DNA of 64,000 nt from Moringa oleifera (taxonomy: Eukaryota > Streptophyta > Magnoliopsida > Brassicales > Moringaceae). Positions 37,401 through 50,300 of the stretch are shown piece by piece. Below the pieces are notes generated by a model that saw only the letters and a program-made list of their open reading frames with translations, searched no databases and was not told the DNA's origin. Numbering within the stretch: the stretch's first letter is position 1; each line of letters begins with the position of its first letter. The DNA is taken from assembly GCA_021397835.1 (NCBI GenBank), contig JAJFZO010000583.1, forward strand, positions 1,838,501 to 1,902,500, read 5' to 3'. The position numbers and the translations under genes were made by a program.

Positions 37401-40400
37401 AGCATAAATAAAAGATGCTACAGGACTCTAAAGCTTGTAGCAAGATATAACGCATAGAAAAAGCATTTGAAATCAATGTGTGCAAGAACAAGTTCACTGC
37501 TGCTCCGCAATCAGATGGAAGCTTCCACAACTTCAGATCACAAACTGTGCAATATCCCACTACTTTTATTACTTTATAGCAAGTAAAGTAGAACTGCCAA
37601 AGTCCAATAATTTAGGGGCCATTTGGTTAGCATGTTTAAATATGGCTAGAAGAATTGATCTAAGGAATTAGATATGAATTTCAACTTTTGTGTTGGTTGT
37701 GTATAGGAATTCCCAACTCCATTCCAATCACAATGTTTAGTTAATGTATTAATATGCTAGAATTTAGATGAAACATACTAATAACAATTCAACTACCATT
37801 GATGGTGCATATAAGACATAAATATTATTACTTTTAAATAAAACCATGAAAAAATCATAGATTTATTTATCTAATAATGTTGGTTATTAACAAAATGGTT
37901 TTGATTTTATCTTTTTTTATTATATCAAGAGTTAAACAAATATTATTACATTCAACACTTAGTATTACATTATTTTTTTTGATAACCAATAATATATATA
38001 TATATATGTATATTTATTTTTTGATAACCGTGGTATCCTCCGAATTCCTTCCTTCATTCTACTGCAATAAATAAACAGGAGCGCAGGACTCAACGACTAA
38101 GCCATGGGGCCCCATGTTAACAAAAAATCCAATGGCCTCGAGGGAATTCGAACCCTGAACCTGACCTACAAGTTGACACTTGCATTACATTATATGATTC
38201 TATTATTCAGCTTTATTTTCATTTGGGGCATCATGACTTATGTAAACTTTATATTATTGTATTACATTATGTTACTTAATTCTTATGTTTTATTAATATT
38301 ATAATCATAATTCATTGAGATTATTCACACGTATTGTGTTTTTTGTTATATTTGTTATGTGTTCTACACCCACATAATCAAATGGGCAAAGGTAAACTTG
38401 GAAGAAAATATCTCAAGTGGTCCAAACACAAAAAAGAGAAAAAAAAAAAACAAAACAAAACAAAAAACAAAAAGAAAAAGGAAAAAAAAAGAATAAACTG
38501 CAAGCAACTTAGATAAGAAATTCTAATAGGAAACTTGGAATCTGTATACACAACTTTCGCGGAACAGGATATTTCTCATTTCCTCAAAATTTGCAATTTC
38601 AACTTGCGAATCCAATCAAAAATTGAGGTTGGTCTGACTTTAGAATTAAGTCAGAAATTCATAACTCTTTCCAACCAAATGGGCTGCTAAAAGATAAGCT
38701 AGCAGCTATCATGATTTGTTATTCTCAAAATAGGTGAAACACCATTGCATGTATTTCTTCTTTTTTGACCAAAAATTTCACCGGGATATATAAGTTATAC
38801 CCATGAGGTAGACGTGGGGCTTGGTACCCACTCCCATGCTCTGGTGGGAGGGAAGTAGCTGAAGGCCTTTAACCAATTTGGACCAAAGGCGCTTGACTAA
38901 ACCAGTACTTGTTTTATGCAAAGAAAGACTTTATGAGCTAGTTACACACCAAATACATCCATTTGTGGTTCCACATATGCAAATTGCTAAGGCAATTAAA
39001 CTCCAAGGACCTATATGAATTGTTTAAGTAGACACAACTCATTCAAGGATCTGAGTTCCAGTAAAATTCCTTGCAAAGCTGAAAATGAGAAATGGTTAAT
39101 GAAATAGCATTCATTGCTGGAAAAAGTTTTCAGAAGCTTAACATTGAGTATAAAGGCATTTGTAACAAGAGACCAAACTCCGGCAATTTTTGCTCCCTTT
39201 TGTAATTGAATGATTTAGTTCAAGGTTATTCCCATAACTAATTTTCCTCATGAAGCTAAGTATCAATGAAAAAATGTTACCAGATTTGCTATTCTCTAAA
39301 TACTTAAAAAATTCATAATATATATAAGAGTGAGAAAAATAACTCACAAAAATAAGAAATGCAGTTTTACATTGAAAAAAACTATTTATCAGTCAACAAT
39401 TTTAGAACACAGTTTGTATTTGGTTGTGCCGAGGAAAAGCTATGGAAGTGAAAAGTTTCCAACTAACCTGGTCAATCAAACCTGCATTTGTCAGTGCCCA
39501 CCCTTTCTTCCTATATGCTTCACGAACTTCTTCACATGAGTTACAGCAGTCATCATCCGCCTGAAGAAAAGTTAGAGAGAGTGTAATAAACAAAGTAAAG
39601 AACAAATTAATCTGCACAAGAATCTAGATAATATATTTACAGAGCAAACTGAGGAGTAAAAAGCCATTAACAAGCAATGAGAGGCAAAATGAAAAGAAAA
39701 AAAAAGTGTCAGAAAATAGAAATATGAGAAAAACCAAAAATAAATTATTTTCAAATGTTTGCAGAGAGACATTATATATTAATAAATTAGCACAAAGTCA
39801 AGAAGAATCAAATTTGAAACGTTTGCGAGCCTCAAGAATTTGAATCTAGAATAAATGTTACAAGACAACAGTTCTAAACAGAACAGGACGAGAAGCTACC
39901 TCTGTTTCTTTCTTCTGGTGAAGAGATGAGGACTCAAATGCTAAAAAAAATTTCCACACTTGAAACAACTAAATTGGTATTCTCCTAGCGAGCTCCTATT
40001 AGATGGATAAGTCTAATGGTTCATCATGATGAACTTAATACAGCCAACCAACTAAATCAACTAATCCAGGTTTCAAACTGGGAAGCCATCAATTAAAATA
40101 TATTCTTTTTCGCAGAAAAATGCGGGCAAGATGATGGGATTAATGGAGTTTCTAACCATTTTCCAGTTGACCAGTTTGAAATTTCAGGTCATTGTCATAT
40201 GATCAAAATCAAATATACCAGGGATATGATATATCATATGTATACCATTTCTGCCCCATAACATGAACCACAATATGTTTCATTGTGTTCAAGCCTGCCA
40301 CCATGCCTCTGTAAGGGCTTCTCAATCTGTATAAGATAGATGAAACAGAAAGATATTTAAATGAAGGAACGTGCATAAATCAACAACAAAAAATATGAAA

Positions 40401-43400
40401 CAGCAGCAGGATAGGGAAAATGAAAACATGATGCAATAAATCTTGTGGTAGATGGGAACAAAAGCCAGCATCTACTTGTTCTTGTTTAGATAAGGACAAA
40501 AATTATGATTCACTAGATCCACCTGCATTAACCTCCACGAGCACTAAGAACTTCCAAGACTTGTTAAATCTAAGCATGAGGAATGTCATTTGTCCCTATG
40601 CTTCTAAATCCATGGCTTCTCTCCTTCCCCATCGATCATGCTATACTTAGCTCCTTTTAACCACTTCATTTCATCCATCCTCAAATAGATAGAGTCCTCC
40701 CTTCCTCCCATATTATGTAATCCATCAGATGTCTTCTTTACCACCTTCAATCACAAAATTATAGGACTTCATTTCTATTTTTAATAATCTCCTCCTCATG
40801 GAATACACCATGAAAGAGAGGATACCATAGCTTTCATTGTTGAATGGCTGATGCCTTGGCACTCAAAATTAAAAGCCTAAGCACTTTCAATTTACAACAC
40901 CATTATTTCCTGGAACGTATTTGGTTCACAAATGGATACATCAAAATCACTATTTGGGCTGCATGATCAAATAGCAGATACATGGGTCAATATTGAGACA
41001 ACAGCCATGTATATAAACAGAACAGATCAAAGGCTAGGATGTTATTGATTATAAGTTCTCAAGAAAGTACCAAGAGAAATATTAAATAATAGAAAAAGAA
41101 AACTGGAGGAAGAAAAAGCAATAGAATTAATTTAATTTTTACTAACCTTTGGTGCTCCAATCCCATCTTGCCTGACTTCTATTACATCACCGTGACCATT
41201 GATTCTTTTCTTTATTATGTCATGTCTCTGGAAGTCAAAGTCATATGAATAAATAAGAGCAACTAAACAAATGCATTTTGGAGAAGGATAAAGTCAAAAG
41301 CAACAAAATGAATTGAAATGAACAATAAAACATTAAGCAGCTCCATACAACAGCCACAGTTTGCATTACATACTATATCAAGATGTTGCTCTCCACTAAT
41401 ATCCATGGCATCAAGACTGAGCAATGTACAAGGAATGGCAGGAAATGTGAGATCGAACTGCAAAATTAAAGAAATGCAGCATATGAATCATTTAAAGATG
41501 AAGTGAAAAAAATCAAGAATCAAGCAACTTTATAATTTGAATATTTGAAGAATCAACCACAGGTACTCAACTTATCTTGGTTTTACACAGACAAAAGTTC
41601 AAATGTTTAAAGAATTGCAAATTTTAAGGTTTAATACTCAGGCCCAACATGTAGATCTGAGCATTAATAAAAGTGTTAAATGTTGCTTGGTTAGAAACGA
41701 ATAAAATTTATGAAGAAACCCAAGTGCCATAACAGAACATCGAACATCAAACATCAAATCAAATTAAGCTTACATATTTCTCGAAAAAGATGAAGATCTA
41801 AGCAATTAACCGGAATTATTACTTTTTATCATTTTTTTAATTAAAAAAAGAATCATCATTTCACTAAAGGATGTAAGGAAAGATGATTACATTGATTCGC
41901 AGCTTTTCCCCTCTTGAAGTATCCACCAAAAGCTTGGTCTCAGTGACAGTATGTAGGTATAATCCTGCAAAAGACATGTATTAACAGACAAGAAGCATAA
42001 ATACAAGAATTAAAAAACTAAAACTCCACTAATATTCAGGGAGAACTTGGAAGGAGAGGGTTGAATTAAATTTAAAAAAAAAATGATAATATCGCATTTC
42101 TTTGAGAAGTTGAGAAAATTCTTCTGTAAATAAATGCCATTACTGTTCAGACAGTGCATCTAGATCCCAGCCAAGTCAAACCCAAGGAGTCTCTAGATCA
42201 TGAGTATGCTTAACCTATCTACAGCTGAAGTGCCAGCCAAAGTTCCCTCAGGCTGTCGTGGTGAAGCATCAATGTTTCCTCTTTCTCTTGCATGCAAATT
42301 GATTTTATTAATGAAAAGAAGGGAGTGAAACTCCTAACACTTTCCCTTTTAACCTCAATCACAGAAAATAAGAACATCCACTATAGTTTCCTTTTTCTCT
42401 CTCCCCAGGCATAGCCTTCCTAGTCTCTACTGTTCCAAGAATATCATGCCTCCTTGCCAGCTGGAATCTTCCCTACGTAACTAAGCTGCCAATGTCCACC
42501 CATTTGATTCATGATATACTGAACTTCCATCAGATAATAATGAAACCAACTAAGACAAAATGTGCTTGAACTTGAGCCTTGTAAGAATCATGTCAACCAG
42601 CAGCAAGAAAAAATCAAGCAAAGAGGCTCATTCATGCATTAATGAGCCGAATATGAATCCACTTTTGCTAATGATCAGAGGTCAGTTGCTTAAAGTTGAA
42701 TTACATTAATTTTGAAGGAAGTTGATTAAATTTTAAATAAAAACAAAGGAAAAAGGTTTTGGAGCTAGAAAATGAAATCAAAAAATGAATAAGAAGATTA
42801 AAAAAGATCCTAAAGTTTCATTCATCAATGAACTCCATAGCCTTGGTACTTAATAAAAGCTCCAGAGGCAACTTCGCTTTCAGTCTTACTTTATTACTTT
42901 GGCAATATCTTCCAATCTCCTTCTACAAAGAGAATAGGCTTTTGATTACAAAAACTTGATGAAATGATTGTTAATATTGTTCGTTAGTGAATAGCTGGCA
43001 CTGCCTTTTGATGCTAAAATAGTTTATTCCAAATCTTCCAGTTATGTTTATATCACAGAATCTTCTACACAGCGGAATCCAGCTTGAGCTGAACTTTACT
43101 ATCTAAGATCAAATTAGAGTTATTTATTAAATTGATTAGGGATGATAATTTTATTTAAAGGGGAACTTGTGGCCATGATGTGCCTAGTGTTTCAGATGCA
43201 ATGCATCAGAGTCATGGCTTTTATACTCATAAGATGTACAACTACAAAATCTGAAACAGTAACAAAAGATTCCCAAGATACCTCGACTTGAGAATGTAAG
43301 AAGGTCCAATTTAATGCACTCACATCACCAACTCCACTAATAGGCTGGTAGCTTAAGGGTGGCAGCTTATGACAACTGGAAGAAGACCATATCAAAAGCA

Positions 43401-45387
43401 AACTGAATACCGACTAACAGTTGAAATTCTCGATCTCATTTGCTGCAGACTTCTATTATAAGCCAGGATTGAAACATCTTCATTTAGATACCAAATAAAC
43501 TTGAGAACCAGTTGACAAGTAACAGAGTAGAAATTAGTTCCTAGGACATCTAGCATGTATCCTTCATATGCTCCCGAAAGCAAGGGCTCTTTCCAAATCA
43601 AGGTCCTAAAAGGTATCATCCAGACAGAACCCTACCCTTCATTGTACAAATTGTGGTCCCTTTGACCCTACCTAATCTTCATTATGTTACTAATTGAATT
43701 AAGTTAATTCATCAACCAAAGAATTTTCATTCATTGACTGGGTTATGACCAAACCTTAAGTCACTAAATGTCTACATGGATTTGTTAAAGGTTTTGTGTG
43801 ACTACCAAAACAAGGTATTCGGTACATATGTTACAATCATGGATTTTTCTTTATGCTGCAACTAAAATGTCATTGACCATCAAGTTTTCTGAGAGGGAAA
43901 CGATTTTCCCATTTCCCTACCAAGAGCATAGTTAAAATTGAATTATTCTTTAAACATGTTGATTTAGTGCCACTGTCATGATATCCATCAGAGTCAAATT
44001 TGTGTCCTCCCATCCTCCCTCACTTTTTGCAGACTTTTCTATGGCAGACCCAGTTCATAATCAATTTGGAGGAGCTTCTCCAAACCTTAGCTGTCTTGCA
44101 GAAAACTTTTGAGAACATAACAAAGGCTAATTGGAGAATGAAGTTGTAGAAGTAAAAAGTTGCAGCAAGACTCAATGTCTGGGGTTCTCTAACTAAGGCT
44201 CAAAAGTTACTTTTATAACAAATTTCGCACATCCAGTGACCAAAAGAAAGTTACTAGAAAACACAATTACATGACCATTGGAACGTTAGGAATCCTTTTG
44301 TTTCCCCTAAAAAGGGCCCTCACATAAAGTAGGAAGACAGTAATGCAGTCCAACTGTAAGACAAATATGTCAAAAAAATCATCTCAAACAAATCAACAAT
44401 GCAAAATGACGAGAAGAGATTTCTCTAACCATCTTTTTAAAAGAAGGTTAAAACAGTTGACAATTGCTGCCAGCTATTCAAACAATTCAATGCAGCTTTG
44501 TGGGCCTTCCCTAAACTACTCGAGACATTTCAAGACCCTCTTGCAGATGCAAGCTGGGGCAATTCACGTCTTATCTAGAGAAAATTATAAGATAAGTAAT
44601 CTTTATATCATCCATATGAGCCATGAATAACAATTCTCCACAGATTCATTACCCTATGCATTTGGCATGTGTAGCACATTCCAAGATCTACTTCCATATA
44701 CAGTAAGAATTCACAGCATCAATCATTATTAGGTAGTCATGCAGCAACATATGAAGATCCAACCTAACAATGACTCCTTTTACAGGACTTTCTCAGAATT
44801 TGAACGAACACAATGTTAATGACTATTTACCAGAAATATTTTAACTATAGCTGATCCCAGAAGCATCAAAGTCAATTTCTTCTCAATCGACCATCCATGG
44901 TGAAAATCAATTCTAACATAGTGGCAAATTGAAGTTTTTAAATGTAAAGAGGTCCAGGAAAGTAAAAGCTGAGTTCATAGTTTCTCCAAAACCCAACTGA
45001 AAATAATATGAACTTAGACCCAGAAAAGTCTGAATGTAAAGAAGGACTCCATTTAGTCCGGAATATGGGTTTCTATCTTCCTTCCGTTCCTTCTCCAGTA
45101 TTCTAATGCTACTAATCCAAGCAGCAAAGCACATACAAAGGATCATATATGTATATAAATGTACAATATATGCTACATAGACGAAACGGGCCCCAAAAAA
45201 TAATTTAAAAAAAAAAGAAAAAGAGAGCACTTGAGACGGACATACTGAATTCGGAGATGAAGAGGAGGAACATGATAAAAGAAGAGGCGAGGGTGATAAC
45301 ACCACCAGAGAGAGTACGGCTGTAGAAATCATCGTTGATTTTAGGGTACGCATCCAAATTCCTCAGTTTGTTAATGATGTTCTCCAT
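31455..45387 (-). CDS. ERGIC3: ERGIC3/Erv46-like ER-Golgi cargo receptor
   Basis: Thirteen exons give 386 aa in one frame: 45387-45246, 41964-41891, 41457-41374, 41227-41147, 40326-40246, 39560-39468, 37365-37186, 37056-36989, 36617-36566, 32578-32525, 32436-32344, 31970-31904 and 31546-31455. All introns are GT-AG. By family knowledge, Erv41/Erv46 proteins cycle between ER and Golgi in COPII and COPI vesicles as cargo receptors. Seen here: the ERGIC_N start (KLRNLDAYPKINDDFYSRT); a first membrane span at about 27-48; a long lumenal part with an NET glycosylation site at 142-144 and conserved cysteines at 146, 149, 159, 160, 163 and 186; the FFFYDLSPIKVTF motif at about 325-337; a second span at about 341-368; and a Lys-rich cytosolic tail ending KKKMEIGKFR. 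Length equals the usual plant size. No defect is seen. Confidence 0.96.
33653..33850 (-). other. Coiled-coil-like open frame inside intron 9
   Basis: The 65-codon frame reads like a heptad coiled coil, with words such as MLERENLKLNSQIRNMDLEI and WLKKENSMLEMKAK. Such composition is unusual for random AT-rich intron DNA. It lies in the sense orientation of the ERGIC3-like gene but is not needed for that protein. It may be a fragment of a transposon protein; many plant retroelements carry coiled-coil Gag segments. No start context or partner domain is recognised. Confidence 0.25.
34929..35098 (-). mobile_element. tRNA-derived SINE-like copy 1
   Basis: Read on the minus strand it has a box A-like word (TTTAGCCCATAGTG), then about 30 bases later a box B-like word (GGGTTCAAATCCC). 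It ends TACCACGGCTATCC followed by an A-rich tail. Size, order and tail fit a plant SINE. A second copy with the same end lies at 38010-38182. It sits in intron 9 of the ERGIC3-like gene, in the gene's own orientation. Confidence 0.6.
35520..35960 (+). repeat. Long polypyrimidine tract
   Basis: For about 400 bases the plus strand is dominated by T and C (TTCTTCTT-like runs). This gives chance Phe/Ser/Leu-rich frames at 35478-36047. On the sense strand of the ERGIC3-like gene it is a GA-rich intronic tract. Confidence 0.7.
38010..38182 (-). mobile_element. tRNA-derived SINE-like copy 2
   Basis: The minus strand shows a box B-like word GGGTTCGAATTCCC, a middle part with GGCTTAGTCGTTGAGTC, and the end GGATACCACGGTTATC followed by an A-rich tail. 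It matches copy 1 at 34929-35098 (CAACTTGT.GG, GTTCGAA, TTAGT.GTTGAGT, TACCACGG). The start including box A appears truncated. It lies in intron 6 of the ERGIC3-like gene. Confidence 0.6.
38765..38905 (-). mobile_element. Possible SINE-like fragment of another family
   Basis: On the minus strand this block begins GTCAAGCGCCTTTGGTCC, is G/C-rich in the middle (CCAGAGCATGGGAGTGGG) and ends CCCGGTGAAATTTTTGGTC followed by an A-rich tail. The composition differs sharply from the intron around it. It looks like a SINE body but shows no clear box B, so the call is tentative. Confidence 0.3.
41965..45245 (-). other. First intron of the ERGIC3-like gene
   Basis: This 3.3 kb intron has donor A|GTATGT and acceptor TTTTGCAG. 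I see no transposon ends, nested gene or strong repeat in it. Open frames at 43192-43619, 44343-44630 and 44913-45353 carry no recognisable domain; the last overlaps exon 1 in another frame. Confidence 0.6.
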
Positions 45388-45740
45388 TGCCCACCACTAA
45401 TAGCACAAAACTTTCAACGACTCCCTTTTAATTAATTCTCGCTTGGTCTCTCTCTCCACATGTACCTATGTTCATAAACTGCTGTGCCAAGGTAAGGACG
45501 GTGCTTACGAGGAGCAGGCAGGTGGGAGGAGGCCCTAGGCGGAGATGGGCAAAGTAATAGTTACGTACAGAGTTGTGAACCTGAAATGGGTCAAATGGTC
45601 CACGTCCACGTCGGGGTCGAGAATTGTCAATTACCAAAGCCGTCTTCTGAATGACTGGACGATGGACGTGGCGGTTTCAGAGGCAATATATCTTCTCCTG
45701 TCAAATCTTTTGTTGCGCCAGTATGAGATTGGCCCGCTAT
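45388..45740 (-). promoter_or_regulatory. Promoter/leader of the ERGIC3-like gene with ACGT cluster
   Basis: The stretch before the start codon is richer in G and C than its surroundings. Three ACGT cores lie 215-282 bp upstream of the ATG: two in CCACGTCCACGTCGG (45600-45614) and one in GGACGTGGCGG (45664-45674). ACGTG words are bound by plant bZIP factors, including those of the unfolded-protein response. A link to ER stress would suit the gene, but this is inference. Confidence 0.45.
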
Positions 45741-47006
45741 CTTAACTATTTTAGTGGAAATAATACAAAAATGATAAATATAATTTAAAATCACGATTTT
45801 CATTCTTTTTATTCAAAATTTTTAAATAAATTTTAAAATTTGTATAATAATTTTTAATTTAAAATTTTTTGTAAATATAAAAAATATTTTAAGTATCATT
45901 CTAAAAAATTTAAAATTTTTAAATAATTAATTTTTAAAAAAAATTTATATTATCAAAAATTTTAAAATTTATAAAAATAACTCGTTATTCAAAATTACTT
46001 AAATTTAAAAAATAAAACATAAATATATTTAATCAATTTTAAATATTTTAATAATAAAAATATCAATTATTTTTTATAATAATTCTCATTAAAATTTAAT
46101 TTAAATAAAATTAATAGATGAAAGTTTATTTAGAAACGTTTTAAAAATTATGATTTGATTGGAAAGAGAATGCAAAATTTAAAAGTTTAAAATAATATTT
46201 ACATAAAAATAAAAATAAAAATTATTTACAATCTTAAATTTTATTCTCTTTTTTTATTAAATCTTAATTTTTAAAATATTTTTAAATAAATTTTAATCTA
46301 TTAAGTTTATCCAAAGTAAACAATAGGATAAATATTTGTGAAAAATCAATAATATTTTTATTGTTAAAATAATTAAAAAATTACTCAAATAAATTATTTA
46401 CTCTATTTTCATTGAATCCTATAAATTCGAATACTTTTTGATTAACAAGTTATTTTTATAATTTTTGAATAACAAATTTTTTAAAAAAAATAATTTTTTA
46501 ATATGCAAAAAAATTATTTTTATGATAGTAACTTAATTTTTTACTTTTTTTTATATCCATGGATAATTTTAAATCAAAATTTATTATAAAAGTATCTCAA
46601 ACTTGAATATCTTTAAATTTTTGATATAATTAAATTTGATTCAAATTGATAGTTCAGAGTTTATTTGATGACATTTTAAATAAGGTTTGATTAGAGATAT
46701 GTAAAACTCAAAATTTTAAATAATCTTTATCTAAAAATAAATATAAATATACAATTTTTTTAGCTTTTTAACAATTGATATCTATAAAAATATTCAAAAT
46801 TGTTAAATTATTGTTTCTAACTTAAAATATAAAAAGAATATAACATCATCTTCAAATAATTTTAAAAAATACTTATAATGTCCTTCAGTCTTTAACACTT
46901 CAATTTCACATTATTTAATATAAAGATGACGAGTAATGATTGAATGCATTTCTTTATTCAATAAGTAGGTTGATATCTTTTAATTTTATCTCTGAAAGTT
47001 TTCCAT
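45741..47006. other. Very AT-rich intergenic DNA
   Basis: Nearly all A and T with AATTTTAAA-type words. No coding frame, repeat ends or RNA gene can be supported. Confidence 0.6.
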
Positions 47007-47165
47007 CAAAACTCATCCCTCTTCTTCCTGTCAGTGTCGATTAAAACTCATCTTTTATTCTTTCTCTTACCGCCGACTCAAACTCATCCTTCTTTTCTCT
47101 TTCGTCGATTATCGAAACTCATCCTTTTTTTCTCGTTGTCAAATAGAACTCATTCTTTTTATCTT
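47007..47165. repeat. Minisatellite with ~35 bp period
   Basis: The core GAAACTCATCCTTCTTTTCT and variants recur at 47008, 47043, 47079, 47114 and about 47147, spaced 33-36 bp. Linkers contain TCGATTA or CGCCGAC. Isolated AAACTCATA words continue to about 47340. The Ser/Leu-rich frame over this region is a by-product. Confidence 0.7.
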
Positions 47166-47340
47166 GTCCTTGATATGTGCTCTTTTTTCATTAGCCTTCT
47201 TTATTCTCTGTCGATTTCCTCGAAATCAAAGGAAAAGTTATCCTCTCATAACCTATACACGAGAAACTCATATCCAGTTATTCTCTCAAATCAGTTGACG
47301 TTAAACTCATACGCGTGAAATCCATATCTAAAACTCATAC

Positions 47341-50300
47341 TTTGCACCTTAATCCTTACAAATTAATCATATTACTTGTTGCCAAATCAATTTCCTCTGT
47401 TTGGTTTTCTTTTCCAAAGTCATGGGTTGGTTTACTCACATTAGTCTTCGCTGCATATAAGAAAATATATGATATAAAGACAAAGACTAGGTTTTTATTC
47501 ATACTTTTTATTAATCAAAGTTGAAATCTTTATTTTACTATTATATAATATAAAAACTAGGTTTTTGTTAGAATTTTGTACTATTACTAAATAGTTTTTT
47601 ATTTGTCGATTTACCATGGTTCTTATACTTTATTTATAACGACCTAGAGAAAAATATGCATAATGAGAAAAAAGTTTAAATTTTGAATATGAATGTACTC
47701 ATATAGTATCTTTAACATGATATATTCATTATATGTTACATTTAAGTTATAATTTAATAAAGTTAATTTTAAATCTCATCATTTATTTCTTGCTTTTTCA
47801 AAATTTTTGTATGACTTATATTGGTTGCAATGGATATCGATAATGTTAAAATGAGCATGGAGCACTATGCCTAGTGTAAGATTTTAAGTGAGATTTGAAT
47901 GTATTATAGTGACTTATCCTGATGCAAAGCCAAATGAATAGTGCCTTGTTCATCTGTGTATTCAAAATGAATTATTGATTTACTTTTACTAATTATTCAT
48001 TTGTCATACTTAATGTCTTAATTTGAATTTCTCATAAATGAAAGAAAAGCATAGCTCATACGTGATTCTTATGTCATAATAGTTTAACGATGCTATCGTA
48101 AACCATTGTGACATTGATTCATTATTGAGGAATGAGTTTAAGCATTCTTGCTTTTGCCACTTCTTAGGGGTGAACAAAGTAATGCAAATATCAGGTCAAG
48201 TCATATGCAACATCTTACTTTAGATGGTTGAGCGTGATAAACTTGCAGATGAGCTTAAATTTAGGGTAAGGAAATCCAATTACATTTCTCAAAGGTGGAA
48301 TTTGGTTAATTATTAGTTCCATTTTAAAGCGAAACCCAACATTGATGGATTGAGAGTGCACCAAGGAGCATCCGTCAGAGATACTTCCTTGGTGTGAAGG
48401 TTGTAACAAGATGTTGGTTGATATGGTGGCTGCAACTCAATTTAGTTTATCAAGGACAATTTGAAGCTGTTGTACTTTATTTACTTCATAGTTTTTTGTA
48501 TGGTGTGCAGAACTTTATGGAGGTGCCTACATAGCATTTCTACCTTGTCAAAGATTTGAATTTTTTTTCTTTTTTACTAATTTCCTTAAAGGAATGTTAT
48601 TTTCTTTTGAAAAACTTGCACTTAAAAAAAGGCATTATTGAATGTCAAGGTGAAAGATGAGTCCGTAAGATGCCATCTCTAAGGTTTCATTTGGGCATCA
48701 TTGGTAAGTATTTCATCAACCATTTGCACATCTTGTTGTTAGATAATGAAATATTTTATATTTTAGTGACTTCTTGTATTATGTTAGTGAACTATTTAGG
48801 TTTAATAATGAGTTATTTGTAAAGGTTTTTGCTTATTAGGTATATTGATGGACACTTTAAATATAAATTCAGGTGGCTAATCTAATTGAAGGTTATATTG
48901 GTTTGCGCTTGAAGTTTAATGAAATACGATAAAAGAAATTAAACTCTTACAAATATGATTAACATATTATTTGAATACTTATAATGCATAATGAATTAAT
49001 TTAGTGAACTAATTAAGATGCATAATTACTTATACGTTTATTATAGTGCAATATATATCATACATGGTGAACTGTCTTGCAAATCATGGTTACAGATTTG
49101 TTTATTGTAATGAAATGCTTGTTTATACATAATTACTTGGCTACAATATATTTAAACTAGTGTATGTGTTTTGAAGACATATGCCCTTGAGATTATCCTA
49201 GACTTTAGGTCACTTGAAGTGAAAGTAGAGAGATGCCTCATATTTGTTAATCAAATTTTTTAAAGTAACCTAAGACAGACATGGCGTTGATAGGTTTCAC
49301 TAGTGAGGTAAAATAATTAATAAACTCATGTTTTAAATTTTCAATAAATTCTAAATGTAGAAACATTAGCATGTTATGTTCATTAAAAAATGGCAACACT
49401 TATTTTTTTTTAACCCTATTTGCCATAAAAAAAAAAAAAAGGATGTGATACTAGGTGTCATGGTTAAGTGGCAACTAGCCACCACACACTGTTGTTATGC
49501 ACTACACTTTGTACACTAATTATGAATTTTTTTTCTATTTATTTTTAAGTATTTTTTATAAAATACTTTCATATGATAAGGTAACGATTATGAAGAGTAG
49601 GAAATAACTCTATATGCCTTAGTTACTCTTGTAGATCATTTGCATGAATTAATTATTGATATTAACCATCATTACACTATTAAGTTCAATCAAATAATAG
49701 ATGTGATCTATTTATGATCCCAATGGTCACTCCTCTTCCATCTCATCTTACATAAAAAAATATGTTTGATTCTCATATAGCGATAGAGTTTTCACCTCAT
49801 GATTAGATTGATAAGGTTAATGGCCATCATTTCACTATTCTTTAACACAGTTAAATTTTTACTTCTTTTATTTACCATCTGATTGCCATCAATTTTGCTT
49901 TTCTTTTCATATATTGATAAGAATATCGAAGACGTTAATAATTTTGATAATTTTGCCAATGTTTTTAGTGCTGGTATAGTGCACTAGGAAGAAATGTTGA
50001 TAATTTTGTTTTTGTTAAGGAAAATGAGGTTGTTTCTAGTGGTGATGCAATGCACATGAAATTTTTTTTAGGTAATTCTATAGTTATTATGAAAGATCAT
50101 TTCATATGTGCCATGTTGCAAACACTACCAATGGAGGACTCATATGTGCCACTAGTAATTTAGTGTACCCATATAATAACTTATATAACATGTATAATAA
50201 CTTATATGTGAAGCATAGTTAACAGATATTGGATATTGAGTAATAGTGACTTCGTTAACATCCATAATAATTTATATAACATGCAACATGACTTCTTTAT

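Noticed and set aside
34998..38182. Box A/box B words suggesting tRNA genes
   Set aside because: No cloverleaf can be formed. The A-rich tail and the second copy point to SINEs.
44913..45353. 146-codon minus-strand frame overlapping exon 1 of the ERGIC3-like gene
   Set aside because: It is in a different frame from the conserved ERGIC_N start and lacks any motif.
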